A stretch of 64,000 nucleotides of DNA from Streptomyces sp. TP-A0874 (GCF_001748085.1 NZ_BBZK01000008.1:62001-126000), one strand, 5' to 3'. Counted from the first letter of the stretch, positions 46,381 through 55,726 are shown. Notes: generated by a model not told the origin, from the letters alone. Translations and numbers: made by a program.

Positions 46381-46593
46381 TCAGGTGAGCGCAGGCTCCG
46401 CCTGGGATACGTCGATGTCCATACCACCGAGCAGCGAGTCTCCGTGATGGGCGGCGGCCGACAGGGCTTCGTTCTCAGCCTGCATCCGGACGAGCTCGGA
46501 TTCCAGGTCCTGAACGCGCTGCTGGAGCCGTCGCATCTCGGAGATGAGTCGCGGGTCGGAACCGCCGACGTAGCCGAGAAGCGCCTTTGCCAT
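46381..46593 (-). CDS. Short coiled-coil conserved protein (70 aa)
   Basis: Small protein predicted to form a single coiled coil: MAKALLGYVGGSDPRLISEM, then RRLQQRVQDLESELVRMQAE. A Streptomyces-conserved family of unknown function. It lies 230 bp upstream of smc on the same strand. The ATG has no strong ribosome site in view apart from GGAGGACC. It may be a structural or partner protein; that is speculation. Confidence 0.78.
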   Translation of the reverse strand: MAKALLGYVGGSDPRLISEMRRLQQRVQDLESELVRMQAENEALSAAAHHGDSLLGGMDIDVSQAEPALT

Positions 46594-47001
46594 GATGGAT
46601 GGTCCTCCACAATGAGTGACCGACCGAAGCGGTGTGGGTCGTGAGGGAAACGCACCCGGTGTCTGCCATCACCAGTGTTCTCGATGTCAAACAGGTAGGG
46701 TGCGGGGGGATTCCAGAATCTCACCAAATGGTTTGACGGTCAACACGATCACACCCCGTACACTCGGACGGCCGCGGGCATCGCGCGGCTCGGGGGCGGC
46801 GGATCTCTCGGTCGGCCGCCATTCGCTGATCATTCCCGGTCCGTGGGGCGTCTAGATCATTCTTAGTCAGGCAGCCTCGCATGACAGCGCCTCCTTGGCA
46901 ACCACCAGGCCATTCGCGCTTTGTTGATCTCTGTCCGGCACCCCGGCCCGGCAACCCGCCCGCAGCGGAGAATCGGACTTGTTTTCGATTCGTGGCGCTT
47001 T
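46594..47001. other. 408-bp intergenic region upstream of acyP
   Basis: AT-richer than the genes around it. A TTGACA lies on the minus strand at 46690-46685, a candidate -35 for the coiled-coil gene. On the plus strand TTTGACGG near 46734 is followed by TACACT near 46759, promoter-like but with no recognised gene downstream; a 70-codon open frame starting at 46881 runs into the acyP region and is not supported. Confidence 0.4.
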
Positions 47002-47283
47002 TCAGTGAATCGAGAAGCCTTGGTATCCGCCGCGTGGTGTGTCCCAAATCTCGGTCACCCCGTCCACCCGACCGGGCGTGTCACCCACCCTGAGCCACTC
47101 CAGCAACCGCTGGCACTTCGGCTGCGGCCCTTCGGCCACGATCTGCACCCGGCCGTCTTCGAGGTTCGAGGCGAATCCTGAGAGCTCGCCGATCTCGAGC
47201 GCGTTCGCTCTGGTGTACCAGCGGAACCCCACCCCCTGGACGGCTCCTCGGACCCAGACGGTGAGGCGGACGTCTTCGTTCAT
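47002..47283 (-). CDS. acyP: Acylphosphatase
   Basis: Hydrolyses carboxyl-phosphate bonds of acylphosphates, 93 residues. [13 protein letters not shown] holds the phosphate loop and catalytic arginine, and [17 protein letters not shown] holds the asparagine. The start MNEDVRL matches the family; a GTG/ATG further up adds twelve residues with no evidence. No clear ribosome site is seen, so the mRNA may be leaderless. Next to mutM and smc, as in other actinomycetes. Confidence 0.93.
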   Translation of the reverse strand: MNEDVRLTVWVRGAVQGVGFRWYTRANALEIGELSGFASNLEDGRVQIVAEGPQPKCQRLLEWLRVGDTPGRVDGVTEIWDTPRGGYQGFSIH

Positions 47284-47361
47284 AGGGGGCACGCTACTCG
47301 GACGGCGCACCGTCGGCACTCAGGGAGTGGCACCGGCCGGGACACCGGGAGCCGGCCGCGT

Positions 47362-48336
47362 TCAGGCCGCTCGACGAACGACGGGGGGCCGCTGGCAGCG
47401 GGGGCAGAAGTAGCTCGACCGGTTCATCCACGGACGCCGCCGTATCGGCGCTGCGCAGCGCCGGCAGGGCTCGTCCTCCCGTCCGTAGGCGTCCAGGGCA
47501 CGCTCGAAGTAGCCGGATTCACCGTTCACGTTGACGTAGAGGGCGTCGAAGCTGGTGCCGCCGGCCGCCAGTGCCGCTCGCATCACATCGCGGACGTGGC
47601 CCAGCAGTTCGAGGGTGCGCGGACGGGTGAGGGTGGCGGTCGGCCGGTCGAAGTGGAGTCTGGCCCGCCAGAGCGCCTCGTCGGCGTAGATGTTGCCCAC
47701 GCCGCTGATGAGCGACTGGTCGAGGAGCGCCCGTTTGACGGTGGTGCGCCGCCGACGCAGGGCGGTGTGGAAGGTGCTCTCGTCGAACTCCGGGTCCAGC
47801 GGGTCGCGGGCGATATGGGCGATCGCGCTGGGCAGACCGTCCTCAGCACCGGGGGCCCAGTCGTGCAGCGACAGCCCGCCGAAGGTCCGCTGGTCCACGA
47901 AGCGCAGCTCCGTTCCGGTGTCGTCGGCGAAGCGCAGTCGGACCCGCAGATGGGTCTCGTCGGGGGCGTCCTCGGGCTGGACCAGCAACTGGCCGCTCAT
48001 ACCGAGGTGTCCGAGGAGGGACTCCCCTGCCCCGGCCGCGGGTCCCGGGGCGGCCACGGCCCGCCCGACCGGGTCGAGCACCGCTCCGATGCCGTCGGCC
48101 GGGTCGGCAGCCGCACCCGGCTGCGGGGTCTGCCCCAACGGCAGCCAGAGGTACTTGCCGCGCCGGCGGGCCGGGCCGACCGTGCGGCCCCGGAGTCGGT
48201 CCGTGAAGTCGGTCGCACCGGCCTGGTGACGGCGGATCGCCCGAGCGTGCAGCACCTCGGCGGTCGCGATGGTGCGGCCGCTCACCCAGCGCTCCAGGCC
48301 CCTTCGGACCACCTCGACCTCGGGCAGCTCGGGCAT
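47362..48336 (-). CDS. mutM: Formamidopyrimidine-DNA glycosylase
   Basis: Bifunctional glycosylase/lyase that excises 8-oxoguanine, 324 residues. Catalytic PELPEVE N-terminus, [15 protein letters not shown] helix-two-turn-helix and the C-terminal zinc finger with CRRC and CPRC are all present. About 36 extra residues (69-104, Ala/Gly/Pro-rich) follow KYLWLPL, before [11 protein letters not shown]; most homologues are about 285-290 residues. They would form a surface loop. Between rnc and acyP. Confidence 0.95.
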   Translation of the reverse strand: MPELPEVEVVRRGLERWVSGRTIATAEVLHARAIRRHQAGATDFTDRLRGRTVGPARRRGKYLWLPLGQTPQPGAAADPADGIGAVLDPVGRAVAAPGPAAGAGESLLGHLGMSGQLLVQPEDAPDETHLRVRLRFADDTGTELRFVDQRTFGGLSLHDWAPGAEDGLPSAIAHIARDPLDPEFDESTFHTALRRRRTTVKRALLDQSLISGVGNIYADEALWRARLHFDRPTATLTRPRTLELLGHVRDVMRAALAAGGTSFDALYVNVNGESGYFERALDAYGREDEPCRRCAAPIRRRPWMNRSSYFCPRCQRPPVVRRAA

Positions 48337-48370
48337 CGGTTCCTCTCCTCGTCAGGGGCGTGTGACACGG

Positions 48371-48402
48371 CTCAGCTCCCGGAGATCCCTCCGGGAGCTG
48401 AG
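48371..48402 (-). terminator. Perfect 14-bp hairpin between mutM and rnc
   Basis: Arms 48371-48384 and 48389-48402 match exactly with a 4-nt loop. On the minus strand it follows the rnc stop and precedes mutM. It has no T-run. It is a good double-stranded RNA structure and a possible RNase III site. Confidence 0.6.
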
Positions 48403-48440
48403 GTACAGCGGGCACCGGCGGCGCCCGGTCACACGACCGC

Positions 48441-49316
48441 CTATCCCGGCTCCGCCGCCTCGGGGGTGGGGGCACCCGGGCTCGCGGCGCGCTGCGCGTC
48501 CCCGTCCGCCCCGCTCTCCGGAGCCGGCGCACCGGCCTCTCCGGCCTCGCCGGCCTCTCCGGCCTCTCCGGCCTCGGCCGCCGCGTTCTCACCGGCCTCC
48601 CGGATCGCCCGCCAGGCGGCTTCGGCGGCCTGCTGCTCGGCTTCCTTCTTGCTGCGGCCCGTGCCGGTGCCGTACGCGACACCACCGACGCGGGCTGCAG
48701 CCGTGAAGGTCTTCTCGTGGTCCGGCCCGGTCTCGCTGACCAGGTACTCGGGGACGCCCAGGCTCTCCGTAGCGGTCAGCTCCTGGAGGCTGGTCTTCCA
48801 GTCCAGGCCGGCACCGAGGCTGGAGGACTTCTCGATCAGCGGGTCGAAGAGCCGGTGCACCAGCTCCGACGCCGCTTCCAGTCCCTGGTCGAGATAGACG
48901 GCGCCGATCACTGCTTCAAGGGTGTCCGCGAGGATCGACGCCTTGTCCCGGCCGCCGGTGCCCTCTTCGCCCCGGCCGAGCCGGATGAAGGCCCCCAGGT
49001 CGAGGCCGCGGCCCACCTCCGCCAGGGCTCGCGAGTTGACCACCGCCGCCCGCAGTTTGGCCAGCTGCCCCTCGGGCAGGTCCGGGTGGCCGCGGTACAG
49101 CGTGTCGGTGACCACCAGGCCGAGCACCGAGTCCCCGAGGAACTCGAGCCGCTCGTTGGTGGGCAGACCGCCGTTCTCGTAGGCGAAGGAACGATGGGTC
49201 AGCGCACGCACCAGAAGGGCGGACTCGATCTGGTATCCGAGCCGCCCTTCCAGGACCGTGTGGGACGAGGCCGTGTCCGCCTGCGGCGCCTTCTTCGGCG
49301 TTTTGGCGTCTGACAT
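48441..49316 (-). CDS. rnc: Ribonuclease III
   Basis: Double-stranded RNA endonuclease, called AbsB in Streptomyces where it affects antibiotic production, 291 residues. Signature [15 protein letters not shown], and [13 protein letters not shown], plus a C-terminal dsRNA-binding domain. A low-complexity tail of about 50 residues contains [13 protein letters not shown] coded by 9-bp repeats. It follows rpmF closely. The start with GAGAGG upstream is clear. Confidence 0.95.
   Translation of the reverse strand: MSDAKTPKKAPQADTASSHTVLEGRLGYQIESALLVRALTHRSFAYENGGLPTNERLEFLGDSVLGLVVTDTLYRGHPDLPEGQLAKLRAAVVNSRALAEVGRGLDLGAFIRLGRGEEGTGGRDKASILADTLEAVIGAVYLDQGLEAASELVHRLFDPLIEKSSSLGAGLDWKTSLQELTATESLGVPEYLVSETGPDHEKTFTAAARVGGVAYGTGTGRSKKEAEQQAAEAAWRAIREAGENAAAEAGEAGEAGEAGEAGAPAPESGADGDAQRAASPGAPTPEAAEPG
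48532..48576. repeat. Five 9-bp tandem repeats in the rnc 3' region
   Basis: Units of CCGGCCTCT or CCGGCCTCG, five in a row, encoding the GEAGEAG tail. Slippage-prone. Confidence 0.75.
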
Positions 49317-49335
49317 GGAGCCTCTCACCCGCCGA

Positions 49336-49509
49336 TCAGACCTCGAGGACCTGACGGCGGTTGTAGGTGCCGCAGCTGGGGCACGCGATGTGCTGCTGCT
49401 TCGGCTCATGGCAGCGCTCGCACGACACCAGAGTGGGGACCGCAGCCTTCCACTGCGACCGGCGGTGGCGCGTGTTGCTGCGCGACATCTTCCGCTTCGG
49501 AACAGCCAC
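49336..49509 (-). CDS. rpmF: 50S ribosomal protein L32, zinc-binding form
   Basis: Ribosomal protein of 57 residues, too short for many gene callers. GTG start with AGGAGAAG upstream gives [19 protein letters not shown]. Two CxxC pairs (CERC and CPSC) would bind zinc. Streptomyces usually have a second zinc-free copy used in zinc starvation. It lies directly after yceD and before rnc. Confidence 0.96.
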   Translation of the reverse strand: MAVPKRKMSRSNTRHRRSQWKAAVPTLVSCERCHEPKQQHIACPSCGTYNRRQVLEV

Positions 49510-49511
49510 GG

Positions 49512-50180
49512 CTACTTCTCCTGCTTCTCGTCGGCTCCCGGTTCGGGGCCGCTGACGTCGTCCTTCTCGCCGTCCTGATTGGTCCCGGCGAGTCCCTGCA
49601 GTGCCGCCCAACGGATGTCGACGGCATCGTGGTGCTGGTGGTCCGGCTCCTCCGCGAGCCGCGCACCGCATTCGGAGCACAGTCCCGGGCAGTCCTCCCG
49701 ACACACCGGTCGCAACGGCAGCGCGAGCACCACCGCGTCCCGGAGTACGGGTTCGAGGTCGAACAGACCGTCCTCGACGAAGAAGGTCTCCTCCTCGGTG
49801 TCCTCCTCCGGCTCCGCCTGGCGGAGTCGGCTGTCGGCATCGGGATAGGAGAACATCTCCTGGAAGTCCACCTCGAGCTCCTGCTCGAGCGGCTCCAGAC
49901 ACCTTACGCACTCCCCCGCGAGCGGCGCACGGGCGGTACCCGTGACGAGCACCCCTTCCACGACCGACTCGAGGCGGAGGTCCAGTTCCACAGTGGCGCC
50001 GGCGGGCACCCCGATGACCTCGACACCGAGGTCGGCGGGGGCTTCCACGGAGCGGGAGAGCCGCTGCATGGCACCAGGACGCCGCCCCAGCTCGTGCGTG
50101 TCGAACACGAGGGGGTTCCGGTGGTCGAGGCGCGCGTTCAGGGCTTCCTGCTTTCTACGCTGTGGTTCCGTCCACCCCAC
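49512..50180 (-). CDS. yceD: DUF177 (YceD) family protein
   Basis: Conserved protein upstream of rpmF in most bacteria and linked to 23S rRNA accumulation in some, 222 residues. CxxC near residue 90 (CVRC) and [12 protein letters not shown] near residues 160-170 are conserved. An acidic, Glu/Gln-rich C-terminal tail follows. The GTG start is ambiguous: the family N-terminus [15 protein letters not shown] follows a CTG codon 13 codons in, preceded by AGGA, so the true start may be there. Confidence 0.9.
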   Translation of the reverse strand: MGWTEPQRRKQEALNARLDHRNPLVFDTHELGRRPGAMQRLSRSVEAPADLGVEVIGVPAGATVELDLRLESVVEGVLVTGTARAPLAGECVRCLEPLEQELEVDFQEMFSYPDADSRLRQAEPEEDTEEETFFVEDGLFDLEPVLRDAVVLALPLRPVCREDCPGLCSECGARLAEEPDHQHHDAVDIRWAALQGLAGTNQDGEKDDVSGPEPGADEKQEK

Positions 50181-50287
50181 CCGGCACGGAATGCGTCAGG
50201 ACAGGGGGAGATCGAGGGTCTGCGCACGATCGAAGAATCAGGATACTGGACGGGCCGAGGATGGCCCAATTCGGACCGGCGGCGGAG

Positions 50288-51433
50288 TCAGTGTCCGCGC
50301 TGGTCGTACTGCTGCAACTGGTTCAGGTCGATCATGGCGGTGTCGAACAGGCTTGTCTCGTCCAGCGCACCGGTCTGCTGCGGGTATCCCTCCGGCTGCT
50401 GCGGGTACTGGGCACCCTGCTGGTACTGGTCCGGCTGCTGGGAGTACTCCCCCCCCTGCCCGTACGCGTGCTGCTGCGAATACTCGGGGTAGCCGTAACT
50501 CTCCTGCTGGTAGCCCCCCTGGTAGCCGTAGGCCTCCTGCTGCGGGTAGCCGCTCTGGTAACCGCCGTACGGCTCCTGCTGGTAGCCCGCCACCGGTGTG
50601 TAGTAGTCCTGCTGGCCGGCCGCGGGGGCCGGCTGCTGCGCCGGTGCCGGCTGCGGCTGCTCGGCCGGGGGGCTGGATTCGCGGGCGACCGGACCGGGCT
50701 GCTCCTTGGCCCCGGCGAGATCCGCCAGGTAGTCGGCGTCGCTCCCGGCCCCGTGCTGCCGGGCGGCCTCGCCCTGGGCCGCCAGGTGCGCCCCCAGGTC
50801 GTCGATCGGCCGCCGGCCGTGCAGCTTCTGGCGGCCTCGGCCCACCGCGTCCAGGGTCTTGGTGAGGACGGCCTCGAAGGCACCCAGCTTGGTGTCGACG
50901 TAGGCGTCCGCGCGCTCCCGCAGTATCTCGGGGTCGGCGCTGCGCTCCGGCGCCTCCTCGTCCTCGTAGCCCTGGTCGTCCAGCCCCGGCCCCCGACCGA
51001 GGAGCTTCTCCCGGCCCCGGTCGACCGAACCGATGGTCTTGGTGAGGACGACCTCGAAGTTGGCGAGCTTGCTGTCGACGTAGTCGTCGGCCTCGGCCCG
51101 GATCTCCTCAGCCTCCCGGCGGGCCTCCGCGAGGATCCGCTCGGCCTCGTTCTGCGACTGCCGCGCCACCTCGGTACCCGAGATGAGCGAGCCCCGTTCG
51201 GCGTGCGCCGACTCGATGATGCGCTCGGCTTCCCGCTGCGCCTCCTCGACCATCCGCTCCCGCCCGCCGAGCAGTTCCTCGGCCTGGGCGAGCGAGCCGG
51301 GAAGCGCGTTGCGGACCTCCTCGAGCTGCTCGAGCAGCTCGGCTCGGTTGATCACGCAGGAGGCCGACATCGGCATGGATCGGGCGCTGCTGACCGCCTC
51401 GACGATCTCATCGAGCTTCTTCTGCACGTCCAT
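50288..51433 (-). CDS. DivIVA-like coiled-coil protein with Q/Y-rich tail
   Basis: Cell-division/polar-growth-type coiled-coil protein, 381 residues. Charged helix at about 1-115, then two similar segments (DDYVDSKLANFEVVLTKTIG at 116-135 and DAYVDTKLGAFEAVLTKTLD at 176-195) in a 60-residue tandem repeat. Residues about 257-355 are Gln/Tyr-rich (Tyr and Gln make up about half), a prion-like composition. A conserved-looking C-terminus DETSLFDTAMIDLNQLQQYD ends it. Role and partners are unknown. Confidence 0.82.
   Translation of the reverse strand: MDVQKKLDEIVEAVSSARSMPMSASCVINRAELLEQLEEVRNALPGSLAQAEELLGGRERMVEEAQREAERIIESAHAERGSLISGTEVARQSQNEAERILAEARREAEEIRAEADDYVDSKLANFEVVLTKTIGSVDRGREKLLGRGPGLDDQGYEDEEAPERSADPEILRERADAYVDTKLGAFEAVLTKTLDAVGRGRQKLHGRRPIDDLGAHLAAQGEAARQHGAGSDADYLADLAGAKEQPGPVARESSPPAEQPQPAPAQQPAPAAGQQDYYTPVAGYQQEPYGGYQSGYPQQEAYGYQGGYQQESYGYPEYSQQHAYGQGGEYSQQPDQYQQGAQYPQQPEGYPQQTGALDETSLFDTAMIDLNQLQQYDQRGH
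50369..50665 (-). repeat. Q/Y-rich low-complexity coding repeat
   Basis: DNA for the YQQ/GGY-type tail of the DivIVA-like protein, with irregular repeats such as GYQQEPYGGYQSGYPQQEAY. Confidence 0.8.
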
Positions 51434-51573
51434 GGTGGCTGCTCTCTCGGGCGGGAACACATCGGGGCGGGGTCGAGCCGCTTCGAGACGACTGTACGGC
51501 CACCGCGCCGCCGCCGGAGACTACCTGACAGAGCGTCAGCGGAGTCCCGGCGGCTGAGGTCACACCGCCAAGC

Positions 51574-52089
51574 CTACCGACGTTCGGCCAGCCGGTCGGA
51601 GAGCGCCCGCAGGACGACGGGAGGGACCAGGTGGCCGATGTCCCCTCCCCAGGCCGCGACCTCCTTGACCAGGCTGGAGGAGAGGAAGCTGTAGGTGGGG
51701 TTGGTCGGGACGAACAGCGTCTCCACCCCTGACAGGCCGTTGTTCATCTGCGCCATCTGGAGCTCGTAGTCGAAGTCGCTGACCGCGCGCAGCCCCTTGA
51801 CGATCGCGGGGATGTCCCGCGCCTTGCAGAAGTCCACCAGCAGGCCGTGGAACGATTCGACCTCGACGTTGCCGTACTCGGCGGTGACACGCCGCAGCAG
51901 GTCCATCCGCTCCTCCACGGAGAAGAGGCCCTTCTTCGACTTGTTGATCATCACGGCGACGTGTACGACGTCGTACAGCTTGGAAGCGCGGGCGATGATG
52001 TCCAGATGTCCATTGGTCACGGGGTCGAACGACCCCGGACAGACGGCACGGCGCAGCAAAAGAGGTTCCTCGCTCTCCGGTCTGGTCAT
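51574..52089 (-). CDS. coaD: Phosphopantetheine adenylyltransferase
   Basis: Penultimate enzyme of coenzyme A synthesis, 171 residues. Nucleotidyltransferase HIGH-type motif in [15 protein letters not shown] and the ISSTxVR-equivalent [12 protein letters not shown] are present. The ATG overlaps the rsmD stop as ATGA, so coupling sets the start. Allosteric feedback by CoA is known for the family. Confidence 0.95.
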   Translation of the reverse strand: MTRPESEEPLLLRRAVCPGSFDPVTNGHLDIIARASKLYDVVHVAVMINKSKKGLFSVEERMDLLRRVTAEYGNVEVESFHGLLVDFCKARDIPAIVKGLRAVSDFDYELQMAQMNNGLSGVETLFVPTNPTYSFLSSSLVKEVAAWGGDIGHLVPPVVLRALSDRLAERR

Positions 52090-52685
52090 GACACGCTCGG
52101 GTTGATCGGGTCGGTGCGCGTCGAAACTGCGCGACCGTACCAAAGCGTGCTGTCGCCATAGCGACGGGACCGCACCCCGTGAAAGCCGACCGGCCAGCCG
52201 AACTCCCCGCCCCTGGTGCTGCGTTCCACGGTGACCAGGGCATCCTCGGCAAGCCAGAGTCCACCGCGCAGTGTGATGAGTATCTCGCCCAGTTCGCCGT
52301 CGGAGAGGTCGTAGGGCGGATCCAGGAAGGCGACGTCGTACGGCTCGTCGGGGCAGGCCCCGGCGACCAGCTGCTCGGCCCTGCCGGTGCGGATCTCGGC
52401 ACCCGCGAGGCCCACCACGCGGACGTTCTCCCGCAGGGTGCGGGCAGCCCGCTGGTCGGCCTCCAGCAGCAGGACCCGGCTCGCCCCGCGGGAGAGCGCC
52501 TCCAGCCCCACCGCACCGGAGCCCGCGTAGACGTCGAGCACTCTGGCCCCGCGGAGCGTGCCGAGGAGCGACTCCCAGGTGGAGAACAGGCCTTCACGCG
52601 CCCGGTCGGAGGTGGGACGGGTACCGCGGCCCGGTGGGACGGCCAGACGGCGTCCACCGGCGGTTCCGGCGATCAGGCGGGGCAT
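52086..52685 (-). CDS. rsmD: 16S rRNA (guanine-966-N2)-methyltransferase
   Basis: Rossmann-fold methyltransferase for m2G966, 199 residues. SAM-binding [18 protein letters not shown] and the catalytic FLDPPY (a DPPY motif) are clear. ATG with GAAGGACGAC upstream; the longer frame is not needed. Adjacent to coaD, the usual pair. Confidence 0.94.
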   Translation of the reverse strand: MPRLIAGTAGGRRLAVPPGRGTRPTSDRAREGLFSTWESLLGTLRGARVLDVYAGSGAVGLEALSRGASRVLLLEADQRAARTLRENVRVVGLAGAEIRTGRAEQLVAGACPDEPYDVAFLDPPYDLSDGELGEILITLRGGLWLAEDALVTVERSTRGGEFGWPVGFHGVRSRRYGDSTLWYGRAVSTRTDPINPSVS

Positions 52686-52763
52686 GGGTGTCGTCCTTCG
52701 CGGTGGGACGGGGAGGGCGGCCGCCCTCCCCGTCACGCTCGTCTTCGGTCCAACGATATGCCG

Positions 52764-53348
52764 TCAGGCGGTCCGAGGCCCGCTGCCGCCGGCCGCGGGG
52801 GAGCCACCGGGCTCGGTCCGCCCACCGCCGTCCTTCTCCACGGTCCCCCGGGCTACTCCGACCAGGGCGGGGGAGACGTAGCGGGACCAGGACAGACAGC
52901 CGTCGGGCGGGCAGTAGTCGGGGCGGCGCGGGTCGTGTCCGAGTTCGCGGAGCTTCGCCCGCACCGAGTCGGGGGTCCGGCCGAAGCGGGCCGCCGTCCT
53001 GGCTATGGTCTCGCCGGCGTGGAAGCGGGCGGTGAGGTCCTCCTCGTGTTGGGGCACCCAGGGGGCGCCGTGACCGGGGAACAGCTCGCGCAGGACGTCC
53101 CGGTCGGGTATGGGCTCGGAGACGTCCGCGACCAGCGCCAGAGCGCGCAACGCGCGGTTGAGCGCCAGGCGCAGCCGGGGAACTTCGCTGAGGGGCAGGG
53201 TGAGCGCGCCGGATGCGGTGAGCCGCTCGGGCGCGTCCTCGCGCCAGCCGGTGAGGGTGAGGGTGACCACGGAGTCGTCCTCGCTGGCGAGTTCGATGCG
53301 GAAGACCTTGTCGTCGAGCGGCAGTTCGTTGATATGACGGAATGCCAT
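52764..53348 (-). CDS. Hypothetical HTH-containing protein (194 aa)
   Basis: Actinomycete-conserved protein of unknown function. The first half starts MAFRHINELPLDDKVFRIE, with a hydrophobic core. A segment ARFHAGETIARTAARFGRTP with PDSVRAKLRELGHDP looks like a helix-turn-helix. A Cys motif YCPPDGCLSWSRY follows. The C-terminal 30 residues are Gly/Ser/Pro-rich. It lies between rsmD and recG; a link to either is not evident. Confidence 0.6.
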   Translation of the reverse strand: MAFRHINELPLDDKVFRIELASEDDSVVTLTLTGWREDAPERLTASGALTLPLSEVPRLRLALNRALRALALVADVSEPIPDRDVLRELFPGHGAPWVPQHEEDLTARFHAGETIARTAARFGRTPDSVRAKLRELGHDPRRPDYCPPDGCLSWSRYVSPALVGVARGTVEKDGGGRTEPGGSPAAGGSGPRTA

Positions 53349-53467
53349 GAAAACAGCCCCCAATGTCCCAGGTCAGCCGATCCTGGTGGGATCGGCTCGG
53401 ACTGTGTCCATTCTCCCAGCGACCACTGACATGCGGTCGGTGCCCAGGGCCCGTCCGGCGGCGGCTC

Positions 53468-55669
53468 TCACCCCTTGTCCAGGTAGCCCTCGCGATCGGC
53501 GTCGAGTAGCGCGTCCATCGCCGTCCTGAGCTCGGGGTGGTCCTCGAGTTCGGGGTCGGCCGCGACGACGGCGGTGGCCTCCTCACGGGCCTCGGCGATG
53601 ACCGCTTCGTCGTCGATGACGGTGAGCATGCGCAGCGAGGAGCGGACCCCTGACTGGGCCTGGCCGAGCACGTCCCCCTCCCGCCGCTGTTCCAGGTCGA
53701 TCCGGGACAGCTCGAAGCCGTCCAGGGTCTGGGCCACGGCGGTCAGCCGGCTCCGGGCCGGGCTCCCCTCCGGCGCCTCGCTGACCAGCAGGCACAGGCC
53801 GGGGGCGGAGCCCCGGCCGACCCGGCCGCGGAGCTGGTGCAGCTGGGACACCCCGAACCGGTCGGCATCCATGATCACCATCATGGTCGCGTTCGGGACG
53901 TTGACCCCGACCTCGACGACCGTCGTGGCGATCAGCACATCCACCTCCCCGGCGGCGAAACGGCGCATCACCTCGTCCTTGTCCTCGGGGCGCAACCTGC
54001 CGTGCAGGGCGGCCAGCCGCAGTCCCCGGAGGGGCCCCGAGGCGAGTTGCTCCGCCACGTCCAGCACCGCCAGCGCCGGCCGGCGCTCCTCCTCCCCCTC
54101 CTTCGGTGGTGCGGCCGGGCCCTGCTCCTCCTCGTCGCCGATGCGCGGGCAGACCACGTACGCCTGGTGTCCGGCCTCGACCTCCTCCCGGACCCGTTCC
54201 CAGGCGCGGCTGAGGAAGTGGGGCTTGTCCCGGGCCGGGACGACGTGGCTGCTGATCGGCGACCGGCCGGCGGGCAGCTGGTCCAGGACCGAGGTCTCCA
54301 GGTCTCCGAAAACGGTCATGGCGACCGTGCGCGGGATGGGGGTGGCCGTCATCACCAGCAGGTGCGGGGGTTGGCGGCCCTTGGAGCGGAGCGCGTCACG
54401 CTGCTCCACCCCGAAGCGGTGCTGTTCGTCCACCACCACCAGGCCGAGGTCGTGGAACTGGACCTTCTCCTCGATCAGCGCGTGGGTGCCGATCACGATG
54501 CCGGCCTCCCCCGTGACCAGGTCGAGCAGCGCCTGGCGCCGGGCGGCGGCACCCATCGAGCCGGTCAGCAGCACCACCTTGGTGGCCCGGTCTGCGCCGC
54601 CGAGCATCCCGGGCTCGGCGAGGTCGCCCATCATCTCGGTGATCGACCGGTGGTGCTGCTGGGCGAGGACCTCGGTGGGTGCCAGCAGAGCGGTCTGTCC
54701 CCCGGCGTCCACCACGGCCAGCATGGCGCGCAGCGCGACCATGGTCTTTCCGGAACCCACCTCGCCCTGGAGCAGCCGGTGCATGGGGTGGTCGGTGGCG
54801 AGGTCCTGGAAGATCTCATGGGAGACCCGCCGCTGGCCCTCGGTGAGGGTGAACGGCAGTCTGGCGTCGAAGCTGTCGAGCAGCCCGCCGGGGCCGGCCA
54901 CCCGCGGCACCGCCGGGAGGGTCGAGTCGGTGTGCCGGCGCCGGGCGAGCGCGGTCTGCAGCACGAAGGCCTCGTCCCACTTCAGCCGGGAGCGGGCCCG
55001 GGCGATGTCCCCTTTGCTCTGGGGGCGGTGGATCTTCCGGAAGGCCTCGGGGAGTCCGGCCAGGTCCCGGTCCGCCCGGATGCGTTCCGGCAGCGGGTCG
55101 GCGACCCCTCGCCATTCGTCGGCTGCCAGGGAGTCCAGCAGGATGTCGACCGCGGCGGAGATCTTCCAGGACTCCAACTGGGCGCAGGCGGGGTAGAGCG
55201 GGATGAGCTGGTTCGCCCAGCGTTCGGCGGCCTCGGCCCCGCTCTCCTCGGCCAGCAGCTCGTAGGCCGGGTGGGCCAGCTGCCGGGTGTTGCGGAACAC
55301 CCCTACCTTCCCCGCGAACATGCCCCGGCGGCCGGGGAGCAGTTGTTTCTGCACGCGGTAGATCGACCTGCCGAAGAAGACCAGCTGGAGCCGCCCGCTG
55401 CCGTCGGTGAGGGTGACCTCCAGACGCTGCCCGCGGCCCTGGTTGTACTTCAGCACCCGGGCGTCCGCGACCTGCGCGACGACCGTGACGTGCTCGTCCA
55501 GCGGCAGGTCGGCGAGGCGGGTGAGCTCGCCGCGCTCGGCGTACCGCCGCGGATAGTGGTGGAGCAGGTCACCGGCGGTGTGCAGGCCGAGGTGCTCTGC
55601 CATCACCTTGGCGGTGTTTCCGCCGAGCAGTTTCTTCAGGGGTTCGTCGAGCGCTGGCACGCCGACCAT
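53468..55669 (-). CDS. recG: ATP-dependent DNA helicase RecG
   Basis: Branch-migration helicase that regresses stalled forks, 733 residues. Wedge OB-fold near the N-terminus (VTVVAQVADARVLKYNQGRG), Walker A QGEVGSGKTMVAL, DEQH box VVVDEQHRFGVEQRDAL, and the RecG-typical C-terminal TRG motif region. The ATG has no obvious ribosome site; a GTG three codons later is possible. Upstream DAK2-domain gene on the same strand. Confidence 0.95.
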   Translation of the reverse strand: MVGVPALDEPLKKLLGGNTAKVMAEHLGLHTAGDLLHHYPRRYAERGELTRLADLPLDEHVTVVAQVADARVLKYNQGRGQRLEVTLTDGSGRLQLVFFGRSIYRVQKQLLPGRRGMFAGKVGVFRNTRQLAHPAYELLAEESGAEAAERWANQLIPLYPACAQLESWKISAAVDILLDSLAADEWRGVADPLPERIRADRDLAGLPEAFRKIHRPQSKGDIARARSRLKWDEAFVLQTALARRRHTDSTLPAVPRVAGPGGLLDSFDARLPFTLTEGQRRVSHEIFQDLATDHPMHRLLQGEVGSGKTMVALRAMLAVVDAGGQTALLAPTEVLAQQHHRSITEMMGDLAEPGMLGGADRATKVVLLTGSMGAAARRQALLDLVTGEAGIVIGTHALIEEKVQFHDLGLVVVDEQHRFGVEQRDALRSKGRQPPHLLVMTATPIPRTVAMTVFGDLETSVLDQLPAGRSPISSHVVPARDKPHFLSRAWERVREEVEAGHQAYVVCPRIGDEEEQGPAAPPKEGEEERRPALAVLDVAEQLASGPLRGLRLAALHGRLRPEDKDEVMRRFAAGEVDVLIATTVVEVGVNVPNATMMVIMDADRFGVSQLHQLRGRVGRGSAPGLCLLVSEAPEGSPARSRLTAVAQTLDGFELSRIDLEQRREGDVLGQAQSGVRSSLRMLTVIDDEAVIAEAREEATAVVAADPELEDHPELRTAMDALLDADREGYLDKG

Positions 55670-55726
55670 TGCACACCATCGCTGTGACAGCCGGGGCCAA
55701 CCCGGCCCGGCCGCGCGCCCGGCGGG

